Shown: positions 28,870 through 37,962 of the stretch, piece by piece
Numbering within the stretch: position 1 is the first letter of the stretch
Layout: each line of letters begins with the position of its first letter
DNA from: Tsukamurella pseudospumae
GTDB taxonomy: Bacteria > Actinomycetota > Actinomycetes > Mycobacteriales > Mycobacteriaceae
DNA: 64,000 nt
NCBI RefSeq assembly: GCF_001575205.1
Contig: NZ_LSRE01000001.1
Span: forward strand, 391,794-455,793
Direction of reading: 5' to 3'
The notes under the pieces: generated by a model
Told to the model about the DNA's origin: nothing
The model's database searches: none
The model's input: only the letters and a program-made list of their open reading frames with translations
Program-made: the position numbers and the translations under genes

Positions 28870-30981
28870 TCAGGCGGGACGGTGCACCACCAGCGGCAGG
28901 ACGACGGCCGCTCCGGCCTCCCGCAACCGGGCGGCCGCGACGGTGACCGCCCAGCCGGTCCCCGACTCGTCGACGACGAGCAGCACCGACCTTCCGCGCA
29001 CCGCGCCCGCCGCGGCACCGACGACCGTGATCGCATCGAGCCAGTGCGCGGCCTCCTGCGCCCCCGACGCGTCCCGGCCCGGCGCCGGGCCCCGAGGCAC
29101 CGGCAGGGTGACGCGGTCGAGCCGGCCCACCTCGGCGATCCGGTCGGCCACGGGTTCGACCGGCGCCGGGCGGTCGGTGAGCTGCAGCGACGCGACGATC
29201 TCGGGCCGCGCCCGCCATTGCTCCCGCCACCGCGACAGCGCTGCGACGGCCGCACCGGCGAGGTCGTCGATCGCCTGCGCATCCCCCGCACGCGCCGCCC
29301 CGACGGTGCCCGCCCACTCCGGCGCGTCCGCGAACACGAGGACGCGCCCGGGCTCCGCGGCGAGATCGGGCTGGATCCGTCCCTTGCGCCCCGCGGCGCC
29401 GCCGGGCCACATCTTCCGCGGCTCGAGGACCTGGCTCTGGGATCGCAGCGCGCCCGCCACCGCGCGGGCCGTGTCCGGCGGGACCGGCTCCCCCAGACCG
29501 TCGGGGACGTGCCCCAGGCACACCGAGCAGCGGCCGCACGGCGCCGCCTCGGGGTCGTCCAGGGATTCGGTGAGCAGCTGCATCAGGCACCGCTCGCCGC
29601 GGGTGTAGGCCCGCATGATGTCGGCCTCGCGGCGCCGGGTCGCGACGATCCCGTCGTAGTGGGCACCGTCGTAGTGCCACGGCGCACCGGTCGCGCGGTA
29701 GCCCCCGTCGACGCGCTCCACCGCACCGTCGACCGCGAGTTGCTTGAGCATGAGGTCGATGCGGGTGCGACGGATGCCGGTGGCGGCCTCCAGGGCGATC
29801 GCCGACCGACCCTCCCCCGCCTGGTCGTCGGCCAGCGCATCGAGCACCCGATCCATCTGTTGCGGGTCCGGGATCGTCGCCGTGGCGAAGTAGTCCCACA
29901 CGCCGGCATCGGATTCCGACGGCAGCAGCGCGACGACGGCGTGGTCGATCGCGCGCCCGGCACGACCCACCTGCTGGTAGTACGAGACGGGTGACGGCGG
30001 CGAGCCGACGTGCACGACGAAGCCCAGATCGGGTTTGTCGAATCCCATGCCGAGCGCGGAGGTGGCGATGAGGGCCTTGATCTCGTTGGCGCGCAGCGCG
30101 TCCTCGAGCCGGGCCCGGGTGTCCGGATCGAGCTTGCCCGTGTACGCGGCCACCGGGTACCCCGGGCCGTGCACCGCGCGGACGCCGTCCACCAGACGCT
30201 CCGCATCGGCGACCGTCAGCGCGTAGACGATGCCCGAGCCGGGCAGGTCCGGCAGGTGCCGGGCGACCCAGGCGTACCGGGTGATCGGCGCGAGCGCCGG
30301 AAGCACGTTGAGCTGCAGCGACCGCCGCGCCAACGGGCCGCGCAGGACGAGCGTGGCGCTGCCGAGCTGCGCCGCCACGTCCGCGGTCACGCGGGCGTTC
30401 GCGGTGGCGGTGGTCGCGAGCACCGGGGTCTCCGGGTGGAGCCGTGTCAACACGTCGGAGACGCGGCGGTAGTCGGGCCGGAAGTCGTGGCCCCAGTCCG
30501 ACACGGCGTGCGCCTCGTCGATCACCAGCAGACCGAGCGATCCCTCCAGCGCGGAGAGGACACGGCGCCCGAACGACGGGTTCGCCAGCCGTTCCGGCGA
30601 GACGAGCAGCACGTCGATCTCACCCGCCGTGAGCGCCGCCTCGATGGTGTTCCACTCCTCGAAGTTCGACGAGTTCAGGGTGGCGGCGCGCAGCCCCGCC
30701 CGCTCGGCCGCCGCCACCTGATCGCGCATCAGGGACAGCAGCGGCGAGACGATGAGCGCGGGCCCCGCGCCCTCCGCCCGGCGCAGCGCGGTGGCGACCC
30801 AGTACACCGCCGACTTGCCCCAGCCCGTGGCCTGCACGACGAGGACCCGCGCCGCGGGTTCCAGCAGCGCCGCGACCGCCGTCTCCTGGTCGGCGCGCAG
30901 CGCCGCCCCGGGCCCCGCGAGGGCCTCGATCACCCGCCGCGCCCGGTCTTCCCGCGCGCCCCTGAGCCTGGTCTCCGTCAT
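28870..30981 (-). CDS. RecQ-like ATP-dependent DNA helicase
   Basis: 703 residues. QATGWGKSAVYWVATAL is the Walker A region, LLVIDEAHAVSDWGHDFRPD is the DEAH box with the RecQ-type extension, and ATTATAN is motif III. The second RecA domain has QQVGRAGR. CGRCSVCLG provides a cysteine cluster for zinc. The long C-terminal part, partly phosphoribosyltransferase-like (VLLVVDESGTGW), resembles actinobacterial RecQ proteins. It unwinds DNA in repair. It stands alone upstream of yajC. Confidence 0.88.
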   Translation of the reverse strand: MTETRLRGAREDRARRVIEALAGPGAALRADQETAVAALLEPAARVLVVQATGWGKSAVYWVATALRRAEGAGPALIVSPLLSLMRDQVAAAERAGLRAATLNSSNFEEWNTIEAALTAGEIDVLLVSPERLANPSFGRRVLSALEGSLGLLVIDEAHAVSDWGHDFRPDYRRVSDVLTRLHPETPVLATTATANARVTADVAAQLGSATLVLRGPLARRSLQLNVLPALAPITRYAWVARHLPDLPGSGIVYALTVADAERLVDGVRAVHGPGYPVAAYTGKLDPDTRARLEDALRANEIKALIATSALGMGFDKPDLGFVVHVGSPPSPVSYYQQVGRAGRAIDHAVVALLPSESDAGVWDYFATATIPDPQQMDRVLDALADDQAGEGRSAIALEAATGIRRTRIDLMLKQLAVDGAVERVDGGYRATGAPWHYDGAHYDGIVATRRREADIMRAYTRGERCLMQLLTESLDDPEAAPCGRCSVCLGHVPDGLGEPVPPDTARAVAGALRSQSQVLEPRKMWPGGAAGRKGRIQPDLAAEPGRVLVFADAPEWAGTVGAARAGDAQAIDDLAGAAVAALSRWREQWRARPEIVASLQLTDRPAPVEPVADRIAEVGRLDRVTLPVPRGPAPGRDASGAQEAAHWLDAITVVGAAAGAVRGRSVLLVVDESGTGWAVTVAAARLREAGAAVVLPLVVHRPA

Positions 30982-31149
30982 CGCATCCGCCCCCTGATCG
31001 GTCGTCCTCCCGAACCCTATCGGGACCGACTGACAACGATCGGCGGGCGAACCCGTCGCCGCAGGTCACCGCGACGACGATTGCGGTCGCAGAGCCGTCA
31101 CCACCGTGCGTTATCCTTCGCGGATCGAACAAGGGGAGGTCCGGGGAGA

Positions 31150-31899
31150 ATGTTCAGGTTGTTGTTCCTCGTCGTGCTCGGAGCGGGCGTGTTCTCGTTC
31201 CTCGCGTTCCAGAAGGGCGGGTACGTCCCCGGCGTGATCCTGGCGGTCGTCGCCGTCGCGCCGCTGGTGTGGCTCATCGCGTCCGCGCGTCGCAGGAAGG
31301 CGAACGGCGGTTCTCCGGCGCCCTACTCGCCGACCGCGAAACGCGCGATCGGCGCGGCGGCGCTCGTCCTGGTGCTCGGGGTCGCCTACTCGGCGTACTG
31401 GATGTTCTGGGTGCCGAAGGCCGCCACGAAGGAATTGACGGCTACCTACCAGCTGCGGGACCTGTGCGATTCGACGCCGACCTTCTACCGCGACGCCGCG
31501 CCCTTCGACGGTGCCGCCCCGCACCCGGTGGTCGTGTTCGCGAAGGGCGACGACGTGGGCCTCGACGAGGTGCGCGTCGACTACTCCGCGCCGGCCCAGT
31601 GGCAGCCGCGCGACGCCAAAACGGTCCAGCTCGTGGCCTGCCTCGACGAGGTCGAGTCGGGGCCGAAACTGGCGGACTGCTCCTTCTCCGACGGCTCGCT
31701 CCCGCTGTACCAGGGCCGGTTCACCGGCACCCTGTACGAGGCCGCCACCGGGAAGAAGGTCGCGTCGATCTCCGCGAACGGGGCCGGCACCCCGAAGTGC
31801 CCCGGTGCCGCGCTGACGCAGAGCGACAACCCGAGGCTGCATTCCGTGCCCGACCTCGCCGGCTTGCGCGCCGCGATCGGCGACCGCGTGGAGCGCTGA
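31150..31899 (+). CDS. Hypothetical membrane protein, 249 aa
   Basis: Not recognised. Three hydrophobic segments are visible: residues 2-20, 24-43 and about 70-92 (AIGAAALVLVLGVAYSAYWM). The remaining C-terminal 150 residues would lie outside and contain four cysteines (DLCDS, VACLDE, ADCSFS, PKCPG) that could form two disulfides. GGGGAG precedes the ATG at 31150 and a TATCCT -10-like element lies about 35 bases upstream. It is divergent from the helicase gene. Confidence 0.7.
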   Translation: MFRLLFLVVLGAGVFSFLAFQKGGYVPGVILAVVAVAPLVWLIASARRRKANGGSPAPYSPTAKRAIGAAALVLVLGVAYSAYWMFWVPKAATKELTATYQLRDLCDSTPTFYRDAAPFDGAAPHPVVVFAKGDDVGLDEVRVDYSAPAQWQPRDAKTVQLVACLDEVESGPKLADCSFSDGSLPLYQGRFTGTLYEAATGKKVASISANGAGTPKCPGAALTQSDNPRLHSVPDLAGLRAAIGDRVER

Positions 31900-32052
31900 C
31901 GGGGGCGTCCCGTCCGTCGGACACGTCTCGCGAGCGCCCGACGGTCCGCCGGGACGTCCATCCCGAACACCCGATGCCGAGCCTGGGACGTCCGTCCCGG
32001 ATCAGCCGCTCGGGCTCGCCACGCCGCGAGGCGCCTCCGTAGGATCACCGAC

Positions 32053-32475
32053 GTGAACGCCGTCGCCGCCGCACTGACCTTCGTCTGGCTCGGGATGATC
32101 CTCGCCATCTCGTTCCTCGAGGCCCCGATCAAGTTCCGCGCCCCCGGGATCACGGTCCCGCTCGGCGTGGGGATCGGCCGGCTGGTGTTCCGCGCCCTCA
32201 ACGCGTGCGAGGCGGTGCTGGCCCTCGGCGTCGCGATCGCGCTCGCCGTGGGCCCGCACCGCCCCGTCACCGTCGTCCTGTTCGTGCTGGCGGCGCTCGA
32301 CCTCCTGGCCTGCGTGACGCTGCGCCGCGTCATGGACCGCCGGGTGATCGGCGAGAGCGCGACCCACGCCATCTCCGAGGAGATGCCCAAGCACAACCTG
32401 CACGTCGCCTACATCGGCGTCGAGGTGGTCAAGGTCGGCCTGCTGATCGCGCTGGGCGTCACCGCACTGTCCTGA
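32053..32475 (+). CDS. Small four-helix membrane protein
   Basis: 140 residues with four hydrophobic segments (start to 20, 45-65, 70-88, 118-138). The conserved-looking LEAPIKFRAPGI after helix 1 and HNLHVAYIGVEVVKV before helix 4 match a family of unknown function found in actinobacteria. The GTG at 32053 starts the convincing sequence. The 153 bases before it hold nothing I recognise. It converges with the CMD gene, 30 bases away. Confidence 0.7.
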   Translation: MNAVAAALTFVWLGMILAISFLEAPIKFRAPGITVPLGVGIGRLVFRALNACEAVLALGVAIALAVGPHRPVTVVLFVLAALDLLACVTLRRVMDRRVIGESATHAISEEMPKHNLHVAYIGVEVVKVGLLIALGVTALS

Positions 32476-32505
32476 GTCCCTCACCCGGCACTCGGGACAG
32501 GGCGG

Positions 32506-32871
32506 TCACTGCGACCGTCCGGCCATCTCCTCCATGAGGATCGGTGCGCCGACGTTGATCGAGTGCACCCCCACCGTGGTCGCCAGCTTGAGCACCTCGA
32601 GAATCTCCCGAGGCTCGACGCCGAGGTCGAGCGCCGCCCGCATGTGCCGCCGGACGCCCGGCGCGTACAGGTGGGTGCAGGCCGCGTCGACGGCGATGCA
32701 CAGCAGCTCCACCACCTGCGGGGTCAGGACGCCGCCCCGGTAGGTGCTCATCGTCGTCCGCATGAAGGACTCGGTCCACTCCGGGTCGAGCTCGGCCACG
32801 CCGTCCCACAGCGGATTCCAATGCCCCGCACCGCGCATCGTCCCCACCACGGACGCGTCCGCCCCGGTCAC
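32506..32871 (-). CDS. Carboxymuconolactone decarboxylase (AhpD-like) family protein
   Basis: 121 residues, a single CMD fold. ELLCIAVDAACTHLYAPGVRRHM corresponds to the core helices, but the CxxC of AhpD peroxidases is reduced to one cysteine (ACTH), so a redox role like AhpD is doubtful. ILEVLKLATTVGVHSINVG is the family C-terminal helix. It is the last gene of the catabolic operon; its GTG overlaps the stop of the hydrolase gene. Confidence 0.82.
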   Translation of the reverse strand: MTGADASVVGTMRGAGHWNPLWDGVAELDPEWTESFMRTTMSTYRGGVLTPQVVELLCIAVDAACTHLYAPGVRRHMRAALDLGVEPREILEVLKLATTVGVHSINVGAPILMEEMAGRSQ

Positions 32872-33467
32872 GGCGCGGTCTCCGACGGTGCCCGAACCGC
32901 CAGTTCGGCGAGGAGCTCGTCGAGCAGCGGCCACTCGCCGTACCCGGATGCCGGATTGAGGTGCCCGGCATCGCCGAGATCGACGAGCCGACTCCCCCAC
33001 GCCTCGGCGAGACCGGCGGTGGTCCGGTACCGCGCGAGCGGATCGCTCCGGCTCGCGGCCACGATCGACGGGAAGGGCAGGCGGCGGCGCGGGATCGGCT
33101 CCCACCCGGCGGCCGACAGCTCCGCCGGTCGCGGATGCGGCTCGGGCCAGTGCACCCCGAAATCCGGCGGGGTCGCGAGCAGCGCTCCGACCACCTTGTC
33201 GAGCGCGGAGGCACCGTCGGCCAGCGATCGGATCCAGTGGACCGTCGCGAGCACCCCGGCGCTGTGCGCCACCAGGATCACGGGCCCCTCGATCGCGGCC
33301 ACGGTCTCGCCCAGCAGGCGGGTCCGCTCCTCGATCGAGTGCCGCAGCGACTCCTCCGGGAAGGGCACCGTGACGGCGCCCCCCGTCCGGGCCGCGAACA
33401 GCTCCTGCCAGTGCGACGGTGCGCTCCCCCGCAGGCCCGGCACGACCACGAACGTGGGTGTGCTCAC
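32868..33467 (-). CDS. Alpha/beta hydrolase, RBBP9/YdeN family
   Basis: 199 residues. FVVVPGLRGSAPSHWQELF is the N-terminal signature of the RBBP9 family, VAHSAGVLATVHW carries the nucleophile Ser in the GxSxG-like elbow, and GDAGHLNPASGYGEWP supplies the catalytic His. It is a small serine hydrolase. Its start and stop both overlap neighbours by 4 bp (MFS upstream, CMD downstream), so it is tightly coupled in the operon and may cleave a pathway ester or thioester. Confidence 0.85.
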   Translation of the reverse strand: MSTPTFVVVPGLRGSAPSHWQELFAARTGGAVTVPFPEESLRHSIEERTRLLGETVAAIEGPVILVAHSAGVLATVHWIRSLADGASALDKVVGALLATPPDFGVHWPEPHPRPAELSAAGWEPIPRRRLPFPSIVAASRSDPLARYRTTAGLAEAWGSRLVDLGDAGHLNPASGYGEWPLLDELLAELAVRAPSETAP

Positions 33468-34816
33468 GTCGCCACCTCCGTGTTGAGGGCCTGCAGCTTG
33501 GCCAGCCCGCGCGGATGCAGCCGCCTGCCGAAGATCATGAAGAGCACGGCGGGCACGTACACCAGCGGCGCGAGCTGCAGCGCCTCGATCAGTCCCAGGC
33601 GATCGGCGAGCGCGCCGATCAGGATGGGCGCCAGGGCGAGGCCGAGCAGGTTGTTCGCCAGCGTGAGCGTGCCCATCGCCGACGCCTGCACCGAACGGTG
33701 CGTGAGCGAAGCGACCATGGCGGCCGCCGTGCCCGAGCTGCCCGCCGCGAAGAAGGCGCCGACGCCGAGCAGCACCAGCTGCGGTGTGCCCGTGGGTATC
33801 CGGAACGCGACCATGAGGGCGACGAAGGCGATCACGCAGTACGCGATGCCGGCCGTCCACTTGCGGGTGCCGTCGCTGAGGCTGTAGCGGTCCGCGAGGA
33901 ACCCGCACACGATCATGCCGGAGCCGACGAGCAGGACGAACAGCGCCGCGGCGCCGCCGGCCTTGTCGACCGAGAGGTGGTACGCCTCCTTGAAGTACGT
34001 CGGCAGCCACGTGAGCATGACCGCGGCCATGAACATCTGCAGGCCGCTGCCGATGTACGCGCAGAGCACGGGCGAGTTGGTGAACAGGCTCGAGAGCGGT
34101 GCCCGCCCGGCCCGGATCGGCTCGGCGTTCTCCCACGACGGTGCCGCGCCGGCATCGTCGACCTGGTTGCGCCTGACGCGCGCCTCGGTGACCACGAGCT
34201 TGAACGCGGCGACCAGCAGCAGCCCGAGGACGGCCATCGCGCCGAGCGACCAGCGCCAGCCGAAGTGCACGGCGATGAGGCCGCCGACGCCGGTGCCGAC
34301 CATCGTGCCGAACGAACCGCCCGCCATGAAGGAGGCGGAGAGAGCGGCGTGGACGCGGGGCGCGAACAGGCTGAGCACCAACGCGATCCCGACGCTGCCG
34401 TACGCGGCCTCGCCGACGCCGACGACGAACCGGGCCGCGAGCAGCTGCTCGTAGCTCTGCGCGAACGCGCACGCCAGGGTGGCGATCGACCACAGCACCG
34501 CCATGAGCACGAGACTGCGGACCCGGCCCCACCGGTCGGCCAGGATGGACACCGGCAGGGTCAGGACGCCGACCATGAGGGCGACCACCGAGATCAAGGA
34601 GCCCTGCTGGGCCTTGTCGAGGTGCAGTTCCTGTCCCAGTGGGACGAAGACTGCGGCGAGCACCTGGCGCGACATGTAATCGGACAGGAGCAGTGCGAAG
34701 GCGAGTCCGAAGACGACCCACGGATAGATCCGCCGACGGGACCGGACAGGTCCCGCCGGCGTACCGTCGGCGTCCTCGATGTCACCCGAACGGGTGGTCA
34801 TGAGCGCCATTGTCAT
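33464..34816 (-). CDS. MFS transporter, operon uptake candidate
   Basis: 450 residues with twelve predicted helices. LADRWGRVRSLVLMAVLW is motif A, and RFVVGVGEAAYGSVG resembles motif B of spinster-like/organic-acid MFS proteins. In-frame ATG codons at 34816, 34810 and 34801 are all possible starts. It lies 8 bases after the BKACE gene and probably imports the operon substrate, which is likely a polar organic acid or zwitterion. Confidence 0.85.
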   Translation of the reverse strand: MTMALMTTRSGDIEDADGTPAGPVRSRRRIYPWVVFGLAFALLLSDYMSRQVLAAVFVPLGQELHLDKAQQGSLISVVALMVGVLTLPVSILADRWGRVRSLVLMAVLWSIATLACAFAQSYEQLLAARFVVGVGEAAYGSVGIALVLSLFAPRVHAALSASFMAGGSFGTMVGTGVGGLIAVHFGWRWSLGAMAVLGLLLVAAFKLVVTEARVRRNQVDDAGAAPSWENAEPIRAGRAPLSSLFTNSPVLCAYIGSGLQMFMAAVMLTWLPTYFKEAYHLSVDKAGGAAALFVLLVGSGMIVCGFLADRYSLSDGTRKWTAGIAYCVIAFVALMVAFRIPTGTPQLVLLGVGAFFAAGSSGTAAAMVASLTHRSVQASAMGTLTLANNLLGLALAPILIGALADRLGLIEALQLAPLVYVPAVLFMIFGRRLHPRGLAKLQALNTEVAT

Positions 34817-34824
34817 TCATCCGT

Positions 34825-35877
34825 TCACGCGTGCTGGGTGAAACCGAGCTGGCCGGCGACGCGGTTCGGCGCGTAGCCCAGCTTCGCCAGGGTCTCGTCG
34901 ACGGAGTTGTACTGCTCGCCGATGCGGTAGATGTCGCGGGCCTCCTTGCCGGTGGCGACGTCGCGGCCCAGCTCGTGGCTGATCCGCACCAGCTGCTTGA
35001 CCTGATCGACGGACTTGATCTTCTCGCCCGGCTTGCCCCAGATCGTGTCCTCGTTGCCGCAGCGGGTGTGCAGCCCCAGCGCGATCGCCAAGGTGTTCAC
35101 CGGAAGCACCGAGCGCATGAGCGTCTCGAGGGTGAGGATCGCACCGTCCGGGACCCGGTTGATGAAGTTCATGATGTTGTACGGGTTGGGGCCGTCGAAG
35201 CCGCCGCCGATGCCCACCCAGGTGAGATTCAGCGGGCCCATGTACTTGCCGCGGCGGATCAGGCGCTCGACGGTCTCCAGCTGCGGGATCGACGAGAGCT
35301 GGAAGTGCGGCTGAATGCCGTTGGCGGTCAGGCGACGCAGGTGCTCCTCCACCCACTCGGGGCCGGCGGGGACCGTCATCTCGCGGTAGGTGTCGTACAG
35401 CTCGGGACGCTGCATCGAGGTGCCCTCGATGTCGCCCTCGGTCATCAGCTCCATGATGTTCATCTGGCTGGTGTTGATGGCGATCGTGACCTGGTCGGGC
35501 TTCGGATCGAGCTCGGCCAGCATGTGGCGGGTGTCATCGGAGAGCCACTTGGCGTCGGCGCCGTCGCCCTCGGGGGCGAACGAGATCGAGCCGCCGACCT
35601 GCAGGATCATGTCCGGCACGGCCTCGCGCAGGCCGGAGAGCAGCTCGTTGAACTTGCTCAGCCGCTTGCTGCCGTGGCCGTCTTCCTCGCGGACGTGGAT
35701 GTGGAGCACCGTCGCACCGGCCTCGTAGCAGTCCACGGCCTGCTGGACGTGCTGTTCCATGGTGAGCGGGAGGTCCTCGCGGAAGTCGTCGAGTTCCCAC
35801 TCGGGGCCGTACGGGGCGACCGTGATGACCTGCTTCTCCTGGACCTCGGGGAACAGGGCGTCGTCGTGGAAATGCAT
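34825..35877 (-). CDS. BKACE (beta-keto acid cleavage enzyme, DUF849) family protein
   Basis: 350 residues of the TIM-barrel BKACE family. GATVLHIHVREEDG holds the HxH zinc ligands and LTWVGIGGGFDGPNPYNIM is a conserved barrel segment. Family members use zinc to condense acetyl-CoA with a beta-keto acid, giving a CoA ester and acetoacetate (3-keto-5-aminohexanoate or dehydrocarnitine, for example). Substrate here cannot be deduced. It is the third gene of the divergent operon, 68 bases after the dioxygenase. Confidence 0.9.
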   Translation of the reverse strand: MHFHDDALFPEVQEKQVITVAPYGPEWELDDFREDLPLTMEQHVQQAVDCYEAGATVLHIHVREEDGHGSKRLSKFNELLSGLREAVPDMILQVGGSISFAPEGDGADAKWLSDDTRHMLAELDPKPDQVTIAINTSQMNIMELMTEGDIEGTSMQRPELYDTYREMTVPAGPEWVEEHLRRLTANGIQPHFQLSSIPQLETVERLIRRGKYMGPLNLTWVGIGGGFDGPNPYNIMNFINRVPDGAILTLETLMRSVLPVNTLAIALGLHTRCGNEDTIWGKPGEKIKSVDQVKQLVRISHELGRDVATGKEARDIYRIGEQYNSVDETLAKLGYAPNRVAGQLGFTQHA

Positions 35878-35945
35878 GGTGGTTCTCCTTGTGCGTGGTT
35901 GTGGGGCTGATTGATTCGAGAGCGTTCGGGGTTACGGGGGTTCGT

Positions 35946-36827
35946 TCAGTACGGGCGGTCGCCGACGATGCCGGCGCGTTCCATCCGGCGCACGGCCGGC
36001 CAGTAGTCCTGCACCGCGTAGTGCTGGGTACAGCGGTTGTCCCAGATGGCGAAGCTGTCCGGCGTCCAGCGCCAGCGGACCTGGAACTCCGGCACCGCGG
36101 CCTGGCGCTGCAGGTACTGCAGGAGGTCGCCGGCGCCGGGCGCGTAGTCGAAGCCGAAGCGGATGTTCGCGTCGTTGTGGAAGTTGGTCAGGTGCGTGGC
36201 GAAGGCGTTGACGAACAGGATCTTCTCGCCGGTGTCCGGGTGGGTGCGCACGACGGGGTGCTCCGCGTCGGGGAACTTCGCGTGCAGCGCGTGGCGCTGT
36301 TCGATCGGCAGGCGCGCACCGAAACTGGCCTCGATGGAGTGCCGGGCGCGCAGGTCCGCGATCCGGTCCTTCACGTCCTGGGGCAGGGCGTTGTACGCGG
36401 CCACCATGTCGACCCAGATGGTGTCGCCACCCACGTCGGGGCCCTCGACGCAGCGCAGTACCGAGCCGAAGGGCGGGCACTCGCGCCAGGTGGCGTCGCA
36501 GTGGAAGGCGTTCTCGTAGGCCTCGCGGTCGCTGTCGAGGTCCTTGTAGATGCGGACCAGGCCGGGATGGTCGGGGTCGCTGCCCAGGACGGGGTGGCTC
36601 TCGAGCTCGCCGAACCGGCGGGCCAGCGCGACGTGGTCCGCCCGGCTGATGGGCTGATCGCGGAAGAAGAGCACCTTGTGTTGGATCAGCAGAGCGCGGA
36701 GCTCGGCGAAGAGGTTGTCGTCGTGGGCGACCTGTGCGAGGTCCACGTCGGTGACCTGGGCGCCGATGTGGGCGGTCAGGCGCTCGGCGCGCATCGTGGC
36801 GGTGGGCTGGGTGGTGATGACGGTCAT
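35946..36827 (-). CDS. TauD/TfdA-family Fe(II)/2-oxoglutarate dioxygenase
   Basis: 293 residues. NAFHCDATWRE gives the HxD iron ligands and NRCTQHYAVQDYWPAVRRMER the distal His and the Arg that binds 2-oxoglutarate. The fold matches taurine and 2,4-D dioxygenases, which hydroxylate next to sulfonate, carboxyl or ether groups. The ATG at 36827 starts MTVITTQP. It lies between the quinone reductase and the BKACE gene, suggesting that it opens the pathway by hydroxylating the imported compound. Confidence 0.9.
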   Translation of the reverse strand: MTVITTQPTATMRAERLTAHIGAQVTDVDLAQVAHDDNLFAELRALLIQHKVLFFRDQPISRADHVALARRFGELESHPVLGSDPDHPGLVRIYKDLDSDREAYENAFHCDATWRECPPFGSVLRCVEGPDVGGDTIWVDMVAAYNALPQDVKDRIADLRARHSIEASFGARLPIEQRHALHAKFPDAEHPVVRTHPDTGEKILFVNAFATHLTNFHNDANIRFGFDYAPGAGDLLQYLQRQAAVPEFQVRWRWTPDSFAIWDNRCTQHYAVQDYWPAVRRMERAGIVGDRPY

Positions 36828-36861
36828 GGTGCTGCCTGTGCTTCTGTGTGGCCGGGTCGGA

Positions 36862-37842
36862 TCAGGGGATGAGGATCGAGGAGCCGGTGAGGGCGCCGGA
36901 CTCGAGCTCCTTGTGAGCACGCGCCGCGTCGGCGAGCGGGTAGGTCTGCCCCACCTGGATCGTGACCCGGCCGGCGGCGATGTGGCCGAACAGCTCGCCG
37001 GCCAACTCGGCGCGCTCTTCCGGGTCGGCGATGTAGTCGGCGAGGCCGGGGCGCGTGACGAACAGCGAGCCCTTGATCGCGAGCTGCATCGGATCGATCG
37101 GCGGGATCGGGCCCGACGACGTGCCGAAACAGACGAGCAGGCCGCGCTTGGCGAGGCTGTTCATCGACGCCTCGACGGTGGCGGCGCCGATACTGTCGAG
37201 CACCACCGGCACGCCCTTGCCGTCCGTGAGCTCGCGGACGCGCTGGGCGGTGTCCTCGCGGCGGTAGTAGATGATGTGGTCGACGCCGTTGGCGCGGGCG
37301 ACCTCGGCCTTCTCCTCGGTGGAGACGGTGCCGATCACCTTCAGGCCCAGGAGCTTCGCCCACTGCGCGACGATCAGGCCCACTCCGCCGGCGGCCGCGT
37401 GCAGCAGGATGGTGTCGCCCTCGCGGTACGGATGGATGCGGCGCAGGAGGTACGAGGCGGTGAGTCCGCGCATCGTGCAGGCCGCGGCGGTGGTGAAGTC
37501 CACGCCGTCGGGCAGGTGGATCAGATGCTTGGCCGGGAGCACGAACTGGGTGCTGTACGCGCCGAGCGGGGTGCCGGTGTAGGTGTACGTGACGCGGTCG
37601 CCGGGCGCGAAGTCCTCGACGCCGGGACCGACCTCCTCCACGACGCCCGCGGCCTCGACGCCCATGCCGTTCGGCAGGGGAACCGGGTACAGGCCGGTGC
37701 GGTAGTAGATGTCCGCGAAGTTCAGGCCGATCGCGTGGTGCCGGATCCGGACCTCGCCGGCGCCGGGTGCACCCACCTCGACCTCCTCCAGCTGGAGCAC
37801 CTCGGGTCCGCCGGTCTCGTGGAAACGGATCGCGTTCGCCAT
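36862..37842 (-). CDS. Quinone oxidoreductase-like NADPH dehydrogenase (MDR family, zinc-free)
   Basis: 326 residues. NAIRFHETGGPEVLQLEEVEV is the classical QOR N-terminus, and LLHAAAGGVGLIVAQWAKLL is the NADPH-binding AAGGVG motif. No zinc ligands are visible. It reduces quinones or alpha,beta-unsaturated carbonyls. As first gene of the operon, 120 bases from the divergent AraC gene, it marks the controlled promoter. Confidence 0.9.
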   Translation of the reverse strand: MANAIRFHETGGPEVLQLEEVEVGAPGAGEVRIRHHAIGLNFADIYYRTGLYPVPLPNGMGVEAAGVVEEVGPGVEDFAPGDRVTYTYTGTPLGAYSTQFVLPAKHLIHLPDGVDFTTAAACTMRGLTASYLLRRIHPYREGDTILLHAAAGGVGLIVAQWAKLLGLKVIGTVSTEEKAEVARANGVDHIIYYRREDTAQRVRELTDGKGVPVVLDSIGAATVEASMNSLAKRGLLVCFGTSSGPIPPIDPMQLAIKGSLFVTRPGLADYIADPEERAELAGELFGHIAAGRVTIQVGQTYPLADAARAHKELESGALTGSSILIP

Positions 37843-37910
37843 GTCGGGGAGTTCCTCTCGTCGGTTCGCATCGGAATGTGATGCAGAGAACATTAAGAGC
37901 CGATCGAGCG

Positions 37911-37954
37911 CTAAACTGTTCTTCTCGGGACGCTGAACTATTCACATCGGGACG
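37911..37954. promoter_or_regulatory. Tandem 22-bp direct repeat, AraC operator candidate
   Basis: Bases 37911-37932 and 37933-37954 are direct repeats (17 of 22 identical), sharing AACT, TTC and a final TCGGGACG. They lie in the 120-base gap between the catabolic operon and the AraC gene. AraC-family activators bind direct repeats spaced by two DNA turns, exactly the geometry here, and the second copy ends 8 bases before the preferred AraC start. Confidence 0.65.
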
Positions 37955-37962
37955 AGGTGGTG

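Noticed and set aside
32501..32545. Hairpin as terminator between the small membrane protein and the CMD gene
   Set aside because: The inverted repeat GTCCC/GGGAC is short and interrupted; I could not support it as a distinct element.
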